Origin: Chrysomallon squamiferum
Lineage: Eukaryota > Mollusca > Gastropoda > Neomphalida > Peltospiridae
Reading direction: 5' to 3'
Assembly (NCBI GenBank): GCA_012295275.1
Contig: CM022666.1
Span: forward strand, 6,644,265 to 6,708,264
Length of the DNA: 64,000 bases
The notes beneath the pieces are model-generated. The model was not told the origin of the DNA. It made no database searches and saw only the letters and a list, made by a program, of their open reading frames with translations. Made by a program: the position numbers and the translations under genes. The first letter of the stretch is position 1, and each line of letters begins with the position of its first letter. Shown piece after piece: positions 25,193 to 36,984 of this stretch.

Positions 25193-28100
25193 CTCTCTCT
25201 CTCCATTATTGATAATAATTGCAGGGTATATATGTATATATGCACACACACACACGTCGTTTTATGTTAATCATATGATTTATATATTTGGTATGCATAT
25301 ATTTGTGTATATTAGACAACTAGATCGCATAATTAATATATAAATGCGTAAACCTACTGCTTTATATAATATTATTTAGTATGTATTTAGATTTTAGTAT
25401 AGCTGTGTGTATCTGTAAGGTAGAGTGGACTCTGTCAAAATCGGATTCAGTTGGAACCAAAACGGATATGCCATGTTAGACAGCATGTAGATTTATAAAG
25501 TTTAAACACGAAACTGGAATATGTTTTAACACAAATGTTACAGTCTGTCGAGTGTCATCTGAGAAACAGCCTGTCACTGATGACTGCAAGGGGGTAATTT
25601 GGCGAAATATTCGCCGTTTTATTCTAAACTTCGCCTTACTTTTAACCCACGGCAAATCAAAGTCGGCTTTTATTTATTTATTTATTTTGTTTAAATATAT
25701 CACTTGGAAGTTCAAGAATCGGTACACATTCTGAGATCCAATTATTTTTATTAATGAATTATGTGACCAGCAGTACCAATAGATAAAAAAAAAAAAATTA
25801 AAATTAAAAAGGAATGTATTACTTTACAGATGTGATTAGAGGTTGACAATAAACACAGTTCTTTTAAACTTGCAAACTAAATTAACTAAGATGGACATGA
25901 TAACTGATTGTACAGAATTACCGTGTACAACAAAGATTACAATTAACAAACCAACTTATGGAAAGAGTCAGTATACAATGCCTTGTTAAAGGTCCTCTTT
26001 TATTAGAAGCAGAACATACATGTATACGTGTAGATGTTAAATTCTAGTTTGTGACAGCTTTTGCTTCATTTGGCTTTTACAAAATCTCATTTCTCCTTGT
26101 TTTTCTAGCCTAGCGTGAATCCTGCACAACTAAATCTTTCTATTTATATGGTGGGTTTTGTTTTAGAATATATATATATATATATATATATATATTCTGC
26201 AGTCACTGTACATAGTAACAAGATACGATGAACGGATACATTTCTATATTTTCTGGCACTGACCAATGATGGATTTATAAGGGGACAAATAAAGCAATTC
26301 CACCGACTTCCTTTATAAAAAGAAATTTTTTTTTTTTTTTTTTGCTTTATTATTAAAATGAATTAACTTGTCCTGAAGTCCCACAGTTCAGATAGGCTGT
26401 TACATAGTATGAATACAATAATCAATATCACAAACAGCAGTATATATATTTTTTATAAATTTAACAGTGATATAAAAGTCCTGAAAAAGCTTCTAAACCC
26501 TTTTCCACTAAAACCACCAATGTATTATATATAAATATATATATATACACACACATGTAACTGATTAATGAATGTTTGATTAATGAATGTTTCTTTAATT
26601 TTATCTGTTTCTTAGCAATTAAAATTAAAATTTAAAAAACAATCACTTTTTAAAATTAGTACAAATGAATATCATCCTAACACAGGGCACTGTTCACCTA
26701 AGGGGTATAAAATTTAGATTTAAAAAGATTATAATAATGCTTACAAAAAATAAATATAATAAATATAAGCAATAAAAACAATAATAATAATAAATGGTTA
26801 ATTAAAGACCTGATAATAATAAAAATAATGACAATAAAACAAAAGTGTACAACAATTTCTTTAATTACACAAACAGATATTCTTCACATTTTTTCAATAT
26901 ATATATATATATATATTTATACAAACACAATTGTTAGACATATTATTTAAAACTAAAGCTTGATTGGCATTTTAAAACTAGACTTTGTACAAGAAAACTG
27001 AAATTTTGAAAAACAAATCACAGAAAAGGCATTATTACAAATAAGACAATTATTGTAACAATAATTTTAAAACTTCATTTTTGATGTAATTGCAAACTTT
27101 TTTTTTTATTATTCCTGGAGGATAAAAAAAAAAACAACAACAGCAAAATGATTTCTACGAATTTAACACGACCCCACTGGTCAGTCAAATTCCCTTTCCA
27201 AACATTCTGCATCATGGTTTTTTTATCCTGCAAAAGTTTCAATAAATCTAACTGAAAAAGAGTCATCAAAACATACAACAAACTTCTGAAAAAGAATAAA
27301 ATTGTGCGATGAAGGCAATTACTTGGCAATTGATCAACAGATGAACAGGAAAGAAAACATTTGTCTGAACAACAAAATTAAAAAACACGAGTTTACAAGT
27401 AACTGTGGAAATAGACTTTCAAATGACTGGTTTGTTTCTTAAGTCAACGGCAACTATAGCTTTGCTAATAATAAAGTTTAGACAATTAAAATAAGTAACA
27501 AACGTGATAACACAAGTACGTCAACATTTTCTTTTCTCTTGAGACACATTTATAAAATATTCTCAAATTAGAAAAAAAAATAAAAAATTGTTTTTTTGTT
27601 CATTTTTGTTCTGGGGGCATTTTAAATATCTTTTAACATTTCAGTGTTTAAAAGTTGTGTCATAGAAAGAAAGAAAATATTGACATCTGTGTATTTTCGT
27701 AAGCTTTTTTTTTTTTAATTGCTGTATTTTATTACTATCAAGGTACTAGTCTCCAGAAACTAATAAAACCAAAATTTTGGAAGGGTACACCTCCCATCAC
27801 CAGATGTACATATTAATCTTAATCAGCAATACAGAAAAACAAACATTTCATAATTAATATGACAGTAAGATGGTAAGGGTTACATATTAATTTTTTTGTT
27901 TAATATTGAACAAATAAAAACAGTCAGGATTTCCGAATCCAGGAATTATGCAGTACGAAAAAAAAAATTTGATTAAAATTTGCATAATAAAACAGACATT
28001 ATATGTCACAAGGATTTTTAAATAAATTCTGAAAAAATGAAAACTTACTCTGTTTTAGTTTTGTTAAAAGGGAAAAATAATGTTAAGTTTTGTATTGTCC

Positions 28101-28430
28101 AACTGAATTTAAAAAAAAATCATAATGAAAAAAAATCATAATAATAATAAAAAGAACGTATCATCCATTTTAATTAATTACTAATAATCAACAGTATTTT
28201 AGTTAATATTTAAGAAAAAAATGAAAACGATTTAGTTTAATTAATTAAAAAATTTAATTAAAGAAAAAAAAATCCCCTAAACACCCTCAAAACAAACTAA
28301 AAATAGTAAATAAAAAAAGAGAAGAGGAAAAAAACACAACTCAAAATCTTGAATACATGATACTTTTTAAGAAAATAATCACCAACAAAATTTCGTCTTT
28401 TAAATTAATTATAAATATTTTATTAAAGAA

Positions 28431-28461
<31 letters not shown>

Positions 28462-28559
28462 TAGTAAATTAAAAAAAAAACAGAAGAGAAAAAACCACAA
28501 CTCAAAATCTTGAATACATGATATTTTTTTTTTTTAAATAATCACTGACAAGATCTGGG
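25161..28559. other. Intergenic DNA downstream of SELENOT, no gene recognised
   Basis: Starts with CA/CT repeats (25154-25202). A stretch at about 25420-25500 (GAGTGGACTCTGTCAAAATC and nearby) looks like a decayed repeat. The rest is AT-rich with poly-A/T and TA tracts and may include distal SELENOT 3' UTR. Short frames here have no supporting features. Confidence 0.55.
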
Positions 28560-28770
28560 TTTTTAATAAATATGTCTGTTTAATGATGAAGCTTTCTACC
28601 AAGAGTTCTCCATGTCACAGGTACTTGCAGGTCAGATATACTGATGATGTCACATCACCGCAGTCTCTAATCTATCCAGTGTCGATAAGCAGCCAGGCTG
28701 CTTTATATCGAAACCTTCATACGCAGAACTGTGAAGATATGATATCCACAGATAACTTACCAGAAAACAC
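28560..28770 (-). other. SELENOT: Probable SELENOT 3' UTR exon carrying the SECIS
   Basis: A comparatively GC-rich, non-repetitive patch inside very AT-rich DNA. It begins just after a strong acceptor on the minus strand (T-rich tract then CAG at 28771-28773). The donor that would join to it is CAG/GTATGT at 29501/29500, 40 nt after the SELENOT stop. If spliced, the SECIS sits about 90 nt after the stop. The 3' end is approximate because several AT-rich poly(A)-signal-like hexamers occur downstream. An unspliced UTR running through to the SECIS is the alternative. Confidence 0.55.
28674..28720 (-). promoter_or_regulatory. SELENOT: Form-II SECIS element of SELENOT
   Basis: On the minus strand the hairpin has an ATGA quartet strand (28717-28720) and an opposing GGAT (28674-28677). 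Between them is a helix of about 11 positions containing TCGATA/TATCGA, an AAA bulge on the 5' side 12 nt above the quartet, and a small upper stem GCAGC-CTG-GCTGC. Tandem G.A pairs, the AA bulge and the mini-stem are the defining parts of a form-II SECIS, which recruits SBP2 to decode UGA as selenocysteine. The assignment is by hand-folding. Its position 3' of the SELENOT stop on the same strand supports it strongly. Confidence 0.85.
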
Positions 28771-29540
28771 CTGAAAAAAAATGAATACATAAATAAATAA
28801 AATAAATACATAATATATATATATATATATATATAAGTAAATAATAATACAAAAATATAGAAATAATATAAATAAAATAAAATAAAAAATAATAATAGAA
28901 AACAAATTTGATAACAAACATTTTAAAGAAATAAAATTAGTAAGTAAACTAAAGTAAAATTAAATAAATTAACAAGTTTTCATGATATTTAAATATTATG
29001 AAAACAGAACATACGAAAAAAATAAGCTCCAGGCTTGGGTGAAATATTTAAAAGTTTATTTTAGTTAATATTTAAGGCTAACTTCGAAAAGATTTCATTC
29101 AGTGACACAACAGCCCAAGTATCCTCTGACAGAGAAGACTTCAGACAGACATTAGGATGGACAATACTGGTTCTCTACCAGAAATAGGTCTGTATAATTT
29201 TTTGGTATAATGTCCAGTATGATGCCTGTTCTATCTTATTTCAAATCTTTACCTTTCAGTGTCATGAACCAGTCAGGCAGTTAAAATAAATATTAAAAAA
29301 AAAAAAAAAAATATTTTTATTTCCTAGGTATATTAGATTTCTGAGAATTTAAAAATAAAAAAAAATAAAAAAAAATAATAACAACAATTTACAAAATTAA
29401 TTTAAATTTTTTGCTCAAAGTTCTCCAAGAAACCATTAACAACATAATTAGCCTTTATTTTTTGCTTTGAATATTTTTTTTGATAAAATAATATACATAC
29501 CTGGGACATGGAGAAAAGTGTGGTAAAAACAAATATTTGG

Positions 29541-29635
29541 CTATTTGTTCAAGTTCATGTGATTATCAATCATCTGGAACATTTCTGTAGGGGCCGGAAT
29601 TCGACCTGTCTCTAATTTAGACCAAATAGGGACGT
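29541..29635 (-). CDS. SELENOT: SELENOT coding exon 4 (terminal coding exon)
   Basis: 95 nt including TAG at 29541-29543. It completes Asp165 and encodes VPIWSKLETGRIP and the C-terminal helix ending in NHMNLNK. The coding part is followed by 40 nt of UTR and then a good donor (CAG/GTATGT at 29501/29500). Confidence 0.92.
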
Positions 29636-32600
29636 CTAAAAAAAATAAAAATAAAATAGTTTTATTCTCTGTGATAGTGGTTAGTATTTTGTTCGTTTTT
29701 TTTTTTTTTTTATCAAATATGTGAAATAAAACTTCAAAACTACTTCTTCATTTTGTCATGTTTAAATTAAAAACAATAAAAATATATAGAACAATGAAAT
29801 AAAAAGATTATAAATTTAAATATATTTATGTATAAAAAAATTTCATTAAAACTTTATGTATCAATATCTATCCATCTATCCACATACATATATATAATTT
29901 TATGAAACATCTTAGAACTGTCTTTTCATTTATGATTATTGTTACTTATTTATTGGTATATTACTTATTTTTAAATTTATTTTTAATAAATATTTAAATT
30001 AATAGCATATAATTATAAATGTACATTAAAAGATCATTATTAGATTCCTTTTTCTGTATCTTTATTCTTACACTTGTCAAAACTAAGATTAAATAAAAGT
30101 CATTAAAATGTGATATATATTTATATATACATATACACACACACACATATTTTCTATTTCTTTGTTCACTGTTTTACACATTTTATTAAATTTAAGAATA
30201 GAATAAAGCAGGTTTTATTCAGTGACTCACCAAACCTTTTTTTTTTTAATATATAATTACAAGATTATAACACAAAAGCTTCACAAAGTAAAAAAAAAAA
30301 AAAAAAAAATTATTAGGCAGTTAATATTCTTTTTGTTAAGTAGAAGAAATATTTTAAAAGATATCTTCCACATTTTAAACCACTGTCTTTGTTATTCTGC
30401 TTATTGAACACTAACTGGAATGTAAATATAAACTATTATAACTATCTCTGACACAAGAGATGATATATGTTGTAATAAAATTAATCATTCTTTTCAATTA
30501 ACAGCAGGGATATGTCAAATGCACCAACTCATAGGAAGGGAGAATATAACAAATGGTTGGTCAGTTGGTTGTTTTTATGCCAGTTTTGGAGAACTGGTTG
30601 GTATGAAAACTTGACAAAATGGACTTTTGTTAAGGATTAATTTTTATAAATATATGAAAACAATGTTTTACCATTAAATAAAACTTCAAAAGCACCGGTA
30701 GAAATTAGTTGACTTTCAATGGCATTACTGATGAAGAAAATCATTAAACAAGCATAAATCTGAAAAGTAGTAAAATATAAAAGAGAATTAATAGTAATAA
30801 TAGCTAACAACATTAATAACAGCAGCAGCAATAATAATAATAATAATAATAAAAATAAATTATTTAAAAATTAACAAAGATAGAAAAAGTTGTTAAATAC
30901 TAATTCCAAGCATTCTTTTTTTTTAAATATATATTAGCAAATGGTTATACACCTTGAACAAAGCAACATTTTCATATAATGTAATTGTCTTTTAAAATTC
31001 AGTGAATTTACTTATTCATATTTTCTGACATCTGCAAACATGGCCAATTAAAAATAATGAATATATCATTTACTTTTTTAGTCTTGTGCAAGTACATTTC
31101 TTAATTTTGAACAAAATGGCTTTTGGAAAGAAATGTAGAATGTTGTGAATGTTTTGATATGCTTATTTCTAGTATACATTTCCATTTTGCCACGAACAAA
31201 ATGGCTATAAAAACAGTAATCAATTCAGTAATAATTTTTATCACACTTAAAAGTAATTGAAAAAAAAAGAAAAACTAATAAAAAATAATTTTTCTATTTC
31301 TATTTTATTTAAATTACATATTCCAATTTCAAGACTTTGGAACACATTATGCAGCTTTATTTTAATAATGATGTGACAGTAACATCTGTTTTTACATGGC
31401 TGTTAATTAAACATATTTCAAATATTCCTAGTATCAGACATAGATTTATGAGATAAGTTTTTGAATGTATAATTTTATAAATTACACTGGCTTAAATAAC
31501 TGGGGGTTTTTCTTTCTTTTTTTTCATCTCAAAAGGTTTATTACCTAAATAAATAAAAGTAAATAAATAAATAAAAAATTGAAAAATTGAAAAAGGGCAC
31601 AGACAGTGATATGAAGTCTGGAGTTTATCAACCTTCACATTTTTCAAAATCTGCATTGTGGTTTGATTTCTTCCTACATAATTTATCTATTTCAATATTA
31701 AACAAAATTATAATGTTACTCTGTTTTTATTTTAGACATAGTCTTAATTTTATTCCAGTGTTCACGTTAATAATATAAGTAATTTATAAAAAGAAAGTTC
31801 TATAATTTAAAATAAACATATGAAAAGATTTCTGATGAGTCTAAATTTTTAAAAAGGTAAAAATTTAAATAGTTTTTTAAAAATATCATTGGTTTGTTTC
31901 TTTAGTTAGTTTCAAAGGTTCATGAAATTTATCTTGTATTTTGTACCTCAAAAGAAAAAGAACTGTACAAATTTAAATTAAATTATTAGTTCTTTAAATA
32001 CAGGATACATCTTTTTCAACTTTGTAAACTTGACTTTAAAATAAATTATTTCTTCAAATATAGGAAATAATGTTTTTAACTTTGTGTACACTTAAATTAC
32101 AAGTACTAGAATAAATTTAAATAAAATTATTATTGTTAATGTTATTATTACTAATGTATTTATTTACTTACTTTATTATCTAAAGCCCATGAAAAGAGGT
32201 TTGGAGTTTCTAAATTGAGAAGTGTGAAAGGATTGTATCCACTGACAACAAGACCGATGAGTACTAATTTTAGAACACTAAGAAGCTGAGCTAGTGACGC
32301 CTTCAAAAACGTAGGTGGATAGTTGTCACCGATGATAGTAAGACTGGGAAAACGTTCCTTGATGGTGTGAGCATATTGCTCAAACACCTTCCGGTAACCT
32401 CAGGAATAACTGAAAAAAAACGAAAAAACATTTAATTTATTGATTTGTTAATAAATTGAAATTGAAATTAAAATTGCAATAATTATAAATAAATAAATAA
32501 ATAAATAATGCTTAAATCAAAATTGGTGGGATTTTTTGGTTGAAACTACTGTTTTGGAAGTTTCACTTTCAGTAGTCTAGTCTCTTTAATTTTAAAAAAT

Positions 32601-32958
32601 TGTTTACTTTTATAATCATATTGAAATAACCGTTTCGAAACGTTTCAATGTTATAATCCATAAGCATCCTTGGTCAGAAATAACTAGCTAAGATAACTGC
32701 AATCAGTGACTTGATGATAACAAAACGCTGATCTAATGATCACAAAAATTAAAATGATAAAGAAATTGTAACACCACGTTTCATGACTCACCAGTACAAA
32801 AATTTTAGTGTGGGGCCAGTAAACTGTGCAAATTTAGGTGTCTTGATCTCTTTAGGTTGTTGATTTGAAGTTAGTTGAGACTGTGTAAGATCTTTCCAAG
32901 TAAAAACAACCAATACAATAAACACAGCAATCATCGACCAGCGAGCTGTGTCCGCCAT
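29541..32958 (-). CDS. SELENOT: Selenoprotein T (SELENOT), complete, 4 coding exons
   Basis: Spliced 195-residue protein, the same length as vertebrate SELENOT, an ER-membrane thioredoxin-like oxidoreductase. Coding exons on the minus strand are 32958-32792, 32409-32172, 30759-30672 and 29635-29541, all with GT-AG introns and matching phases. Residues 7-21 are a hydrophobic N-terminal anchor. The redox motif is C56-Y-S-U59, where U is an in-frame TGA at 32400-32402; the Cys codon is split by intron 1. The following GYRKVFEQY, a second hydrophobic stretch (about 98-113) and the STGAFE motif match the family. I chose the ATG at 32958 (context ACCATGG) over an in-frame ATG 13 codons upstream because it fits family length. 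A SECIS-like hairpin lies downstream at 28674-28720. A standard gene finder would stop at the TGA and truncate this protein. The gene is divergent from TAF9. Confidence 0.95.
30672..30759 (-). CDS. SELENOT: SELENOT coding exon 3
   Basis: 88 nt, residues 136-164 plus one base. It encodes IYACLMIFFISNAIESQL then STGAFEVLFN, collinear with the corresponding segment of vertebrate SELENOT. The acceptor is TTTTCAG; the donor is GTAAAA, weaker than consensus. Confidence 0.92.
32172..32409 (-). CDS. SELENOT: SELENOT coding exon 2 with UGA selenocysteine codon
   Basis: 238 nt, end of Cys56 to Lys135. The acceptor is a T-rich tract ending in CAG at 32410-32412. The codons TAT TCC TGA GGT TAC give YSUGY, the family signature, so the TGA at 32400-32402 is selenocysteine and not a stop. 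The exon also carries the second hydrophobic helix (SVLKLVLIGLVVSG). The donor is GTAAGT. Confidence 0.93.
32792..32958 (-). CDS. SELENOT: SELENOT coding exon 1
   Basis: 167 nt, residues 1-55 plus two bases of Cys56. It encodes the short cytosolic tip, a hydrophobic anchor (WSMIAVFIVLVVFTW) and the stretch leading to the redox site. The donor is GTGAGT at 32791. Translation read through the donor would end at a false stop two codons later. Confidence 0.92.
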
Positions 32959-33279
32959 GGTGTTTTTTCTTTTCTGTTTCTGTATTTTAATTTCCATCCT
33001 CTTGGTTGGAGATTCTCAGCATTTTGTGGCAGACGAATACCTAAACTGAATTTGAAAGGAACCTTTGTCACTTTGCATTACTGTGCTGAATATAGTGTCA
33101 GTTTAATGCATAAGCTGATAAAAGTGTTTAATTCAAGACGATAACATCCATTGGGTAATTTTAAAAAATATATCATACAAAGCGAACGACTCCAATAACA
33201 AGCATTTTGTTGTTGATGTCATTATGATAATCATCGTTATTGCTATTGTTAGTAGTAGTAGTAGTAGTAGTAGTAGTAA

Positions 33280-33361
<82 letters not shown>

Positions 33362-33625
33362 TGCTGTGTTGTTATTGTAATGATTGTAGTAGTGGTAGCA
33401 GTATAATTATAAATGTTATTATTTTTCATATAATTTGTTTTCAAATGCTTGTTGATTATCGTAATGAAATAGCTGAATGTTCATATTTAATAGAAATATT
33501 CAAAATTAGATAATTTAATTTTATTGTACACATTCTTCAGTTGCTGCCGCTGCATTCGTAACGGTGTTTCGACATTAGGGTACGCTAACGAATTAGGAAG
33601 AATTTACTAATGAATAGCATTCACA
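32959..33625. promoter_or_regulatory. Divergent SELENOT-TAF9 promoter region
   Basis: The 667 bp between the SELENOT ATG (minus) and the TAF9 ATG (plus) must hold both 5' UTRs and both promoters. I see no clear TATA box at either gene. A GC-richer patch lies at about 33540-33600 beside TAF9, and a 112-bp AGT repeat sits roughly midway. A shared bidirectional promoter is inferred from layout only. Confidence 0.6.
33250..33361. repeat. (AGT)n trinucleotide repeat between divergent genes
   Basis: About 37 near-perfect AGT units with one AAT interruption near 33279. It produces spurious poly-Ser and poly-Leu open frames on the two strands. It lies between the SELENOT and TAF9 starts, so its length could alter promoter spacing. 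Confidence 0.97.
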
Positions 33626-33746
33626 ATGGCGGCTCCAGCAAAGAGTACACCGAGGGATGCCCAAGTTATGGCCGCTATCCTTAAGGATATGGGCGTTTTG
33701 GATTATGAACCTCGTTTAATTAATCAGATGCTTGAATTTACATATA
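33626..33746 (+). CDS. TAF9: TAF9 exon 1
   Basis: 121 nt, residues 1-40 plus one base. It encodes the start of the histone fold ([20 protein letters not shown]). The donor GTAAGC splits the Arg41 codon; the open frame runs a little into the intron before a stop. Confidence 0.93.
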
Positions 33747-36700
33747 GTAAGCATATTTCTAGGTCACTGAGGAATAAGACATAACTGCAGTATGCATTTC
33801 ATTGAGAGTGCAAACTACAAAATGTATTGCCTATGACAAACAATAAATATTAATATTATTAATTATAATAATTTTCGTATGATTCAGTTATTAATTTACT
33901 GATATTTGATTCATATGATTTCAAGTCAGTATATGTTGCTTTGACAGATACATTTTTCTTTAAAAGTCATACAGGCTTAAGATTTAAGCATGCAAGCATG
34001 TATAACTTTTGACAAGAGCTTCATTATTTTAAACTTATTTCTAATAGTAATATAAATTTATTGTTTGACTTTAATTGCCCATTAGCCTGTTCCACTTCAA
34101 ACCTGTTGTTTGTTGATCTTTTCATTTTTCCCAACTTGGAAAATGCATATGTATAACTATAAGATTAATTGCTGCCAATAAACAGCAGCAGATTTCCTTT
34201 GCCATGTCAACGTAATTTCGTACAAGAGAGAATGTGATAACTGTTCAGTTAATTGCAGGATATGTTACTGATGTCCTGGACGATGCCAAAGTGTACTCAA
34301 GTCATGCCAACAAGAAGAATCTAGACTGCGATGACATCAAACTTGCCATTCAGTGTCGCATGGACCATTCTTTTACCACGCCTCCTCCTCGAGATGTAAG
34401 TTATTTAATTTTAAAAACAAGAAAACTGTTCTAATCTCACTTATATGTAACTACAGATATTTACAGTGATCAAACATGCCAAGAGAAACCAGTTTTAGAA
34501 ATTTATCCCTGCTCGTTTTGATGTTAGATTTTATGTGATAAACTATTTCTGAACATTTGTTTTGTGATACGTACATTTTTCTGATATGATATAACTAAAT
34601 ATAGTTTGTATATCTGCTTGTTATTGTTTTATTTAATCTATTTATTTAGTTATTTTTCTACAATTACTGCTAATGCAAAATATGACCAAAAATATAATAA
34701 AGACACAAGATTATATATTTTCTCATGTATCTCAGCAACATTTCATAAACAGAAATACAAAAACTTCCTTAATCCGAGACTGCATCAGTTTTGCAATGTT
34801 TTATTTAATTTGTCTTTAATTTCTGTTTCTGGTAGGGAGACACAAATATATTTACAGGTTTATTTTATTTCAGTTGCTGATGGACATTGCACGTTACAGA
34901 AATGCACAACAGCTACCACTAATCAAACCGTACTCACAACCCAGGCTACCTCCAGATCGCTACTGTCTGTCTGCTCCTAACTACAAGCTCAAAACAATGA
35001 GAAAAGTAAAGAAAGTTTACATATAAACAGAAACTTTCTCTGCATTATTTGAAAATAACGTTTTCTGAAAAGATCTTCAAGATTTTATTCCTAATAACAC
35101 GTCATATATATCTTGTAACACTAGTAATATCTTTTTATAGTTGTTTTATTCTTATTTAATTTTAAACTTAAACAAGTAGATTTAAAAGAATCCTAAAGGA
35201 GAAATAGTGGTATGTTTGATTTTTAAGTTACATTTAAAAGTTAATAAACAAATTTTTTAAAATCAATGATAATAGATGTGCTGAAAGTTTGATCATTAAG
35301 AATCTCTTCCTTTGAAGGTTGAAAAAAAAAAAAAGTAAAAAAAAAAAAGATTAGGGTAATTAAAATATTTTTATGGTGTTTCAAAAAGACATATGATATA
35401 CATTTTTTTTTGAAACACACACAATTATTTTTTAATTGTTTTTATTTCAGCCAAGGACACAGATGTCACTGCCGAATACACTGAACACTGGCGGCCCTCG
35501 ATTCAGTATCAGTTCTCTAGGAGGTCAGATTTTTACTTATTCTTCAAAAATTATTTCCATTTCATATTTTTTATGAAAATATAACATTCAAGTTCAAACA
35601 ATTTTGTTTGCTTTTCTTATGCATTGTAAGCAGTTTTCTTTTATTTGTTAGTTCAGTTGTTTTTATGTTTTTGTCTGTCTGTATATTTGTTTGTATATTA
35701 CTCAAATTGTTCATTTTTATTTTTTATTAATAATACTAGTTTAAAAAAGTCTGATTCAGAAATTCTTATTTTATCATTCTTTTTGAAAATGTAATAAATT
35801 TATTAAAGTAATCAGTACTTGTTGATTTTGGTTCCATTATTTTCATTCTTTTTTTTATTTTCTTTATTTATTTTGTTTTATTCTTTATTTTTATTTTCTT
35901 TATTTATTTTGTTTTATTCTTTATTTTTATTTTATTTATATTTATTTATTTATTTAAATGTATTTTATTTATAATTTATTTGTTTATTTTATTTTATTTT
36001 TTATTTATATATATTTTATTATTTTATTTTACTTCACATTATTAATTTTTATTTTTTATTTTACTCAGTTAAAGGTGCTGGGGGGACAGGCAGTGGTCAG
36101 ACTCTGACTGTGGTGACAAAAGCCGCCACCCAACCAACTGTGACAATAATAAGCAAACCTGCGTCTACCACAACAGTCAAACCAACGTTCAGAATAAACG
36201 CAGGTATGATGTCTACAAAAAACACGTTCAGATTTTTATATGGGGTTGATGTAATGCTTGTCTTGTTACAATAATAACAATAATTTAATAAATTTTAAAT
36301 TTATTTTTCAGTTTGGTGTACTGTACTTTTTATTTATTTTTTTACAAAAAGGTTTTTTTGTTACGAATAGTTATAGCATTATAATTACGTGTTAAAAGTG
36401 AACATAAGTTGAAAATATGTTATTTTTAAAATGTATGTGTGTGTGTATGTAAAAGAAAATTACATTAAGAATTATATGTAACAAATAAATATGAACACAC
36501 ACATTTTTTATACACATTTATTTTTGTATTATTTTTAACAATTTGTTTTGCTTAAAATTGACTTTTCATATTTATTTATTTTTTCCCAGGTTCTTTGTCT
36601 TCTAATTATGCAAAGATCATACCTCAAAGCAGTAACAACAACAGCAGCAGCAATGCCGCCAACACCATTGCTCACACATCTACCAACATCAGCAACATCA

Positions 36701-36984
36701 CCAACATCAGCAACATTTCATCAGCCAACTCCACTAGTCTCGGATTCACCAACATCAGCAACCTGGCAACGTCAGGAGTGACCAACTTCAACACATCAAA
36801 CATGTCCAATCTGACAACAACCAGCAGTTCCAGTCTCCCTAGTATGGGCATGTCTAGTGCCACGCCTTTGAGCACTGCCCCCATCAGCATGATGATGTCA
36901 TCGTCATTTTCAAACATGACTACAATGTCCAGTAATTCAAATCCACTCAAAAGAAAGGCTGAAGATGAAGACTATGACAAGTGA
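33626..36984 (+). CDS. TAF9: TAF9, TBP-associated factor 9 (TFIID/SAGA subunit), complete, 6 exons
   Basis: Exons 33626-33746, 34259-34395, 34874-35005, 35451-35523, 36069-36203 and 36590-36984 splice in phase to 330 residues. Residues about 10-85 form the H3-like histone fold ([20 protein letters not shown], then [13 protein letters not shown] and [11 protein letters not shown]), which pairs with TAF6 in TFIID and its relatives in SAGA. Residues about 83-130 contain the TAF9-specific [23 protein letters not shown] and APNYKLK block. The tail (about 155-315) is low-complexity Ser/Thr/Asn-rich and ends in the basic-acidic [11 protein letters not shown], as in animal TAF9 proteins. The ATG has a good context (ACAATGG). 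The protein is longer than human TAF9 (about 264) because of the Ser/Asn-rich tail. No AK6-like coding is seen here; in vertebrates AK6 shares the TAF9 locus. Confidence 0.95.
34259..34395 (+). CDS. TAF9: TAF9 exon 2
   Basis: 137 nt, residues 41-86. The acceptor is AATTGCAG; the donor is GTAAG. It encodes the rest of the histone fold ([28 protein letters not shown]) through PPPRD. Confidence 0.94.
34874..35005 (+). CDS. TAF9: TAF9 exon 3
   Basis: 132 nt, residues 87-130, phase 0 at both ends. It encodes [12 protein letters not shown], then the family-specific proline-rich block with [17 protein letters not shown]. The donor is GTAAAG. Confidence 0.93.
35451..35523 (+). CDS. TAF9: TAF9 exon 4
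   Basis: 73 nt, residues 131-154 plus one base. The acceptor is TTATTTCAG. It encodes [20 protein letters not shown] and SSLG, a weakly conserved linker. The donor GTCAGA is below consensus but is the only one that keeps phase with exon 5. Confidence 0.82.
36069..36203 (+). CDS. TAF9: TAF9 exon 5
   Basis: 135 nt, phase 1 to 1. It encodes a Gly/Thr/Val-rich segment with TLTVVTKAA and [11 protein letters not shown]. The acceptor is ACTCAG; the donor is GTATGA. Confidence 0.85.
36590..36984 (+). CDS. TAF9: TAF9 exon 6 (terminal)
   Basis: 395 nt including TGA at 36982-36984. It encodes a Ser/Asn/Thr/Met-rich tail with short N-I-S-N-style repeats, then [12 protein letters not shown], the charged C-terminus seen in TAF9 orthologs. 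The acceptor is TTTTCCCAG. Long open frames also exist on other frames and the opposite strand; these are shadows of the repetitive tail. Confidence 0.92.

Noticed and set aside
32788-32997. SELENOT start at the upstream ATG (32997), adding 13 residues
   Set aside because: The added KIQKQKRKNT tail is unlike the family, and the downstream ATG has a better context and gives the usual 195-residue length.
33133-33444. Poly-Leu and poly-Ser frames near the TAF9 start
   Set aside because: Translation of the AGT microsatellite.
36548-36950. Alternative frames over TAF9 exon 6
   Set aside because: Shadows of the Ser/Asn/Thr-rich tail; only the frame continuing from exon 5 ends in the TAF9-like [11 protein letters not shown].
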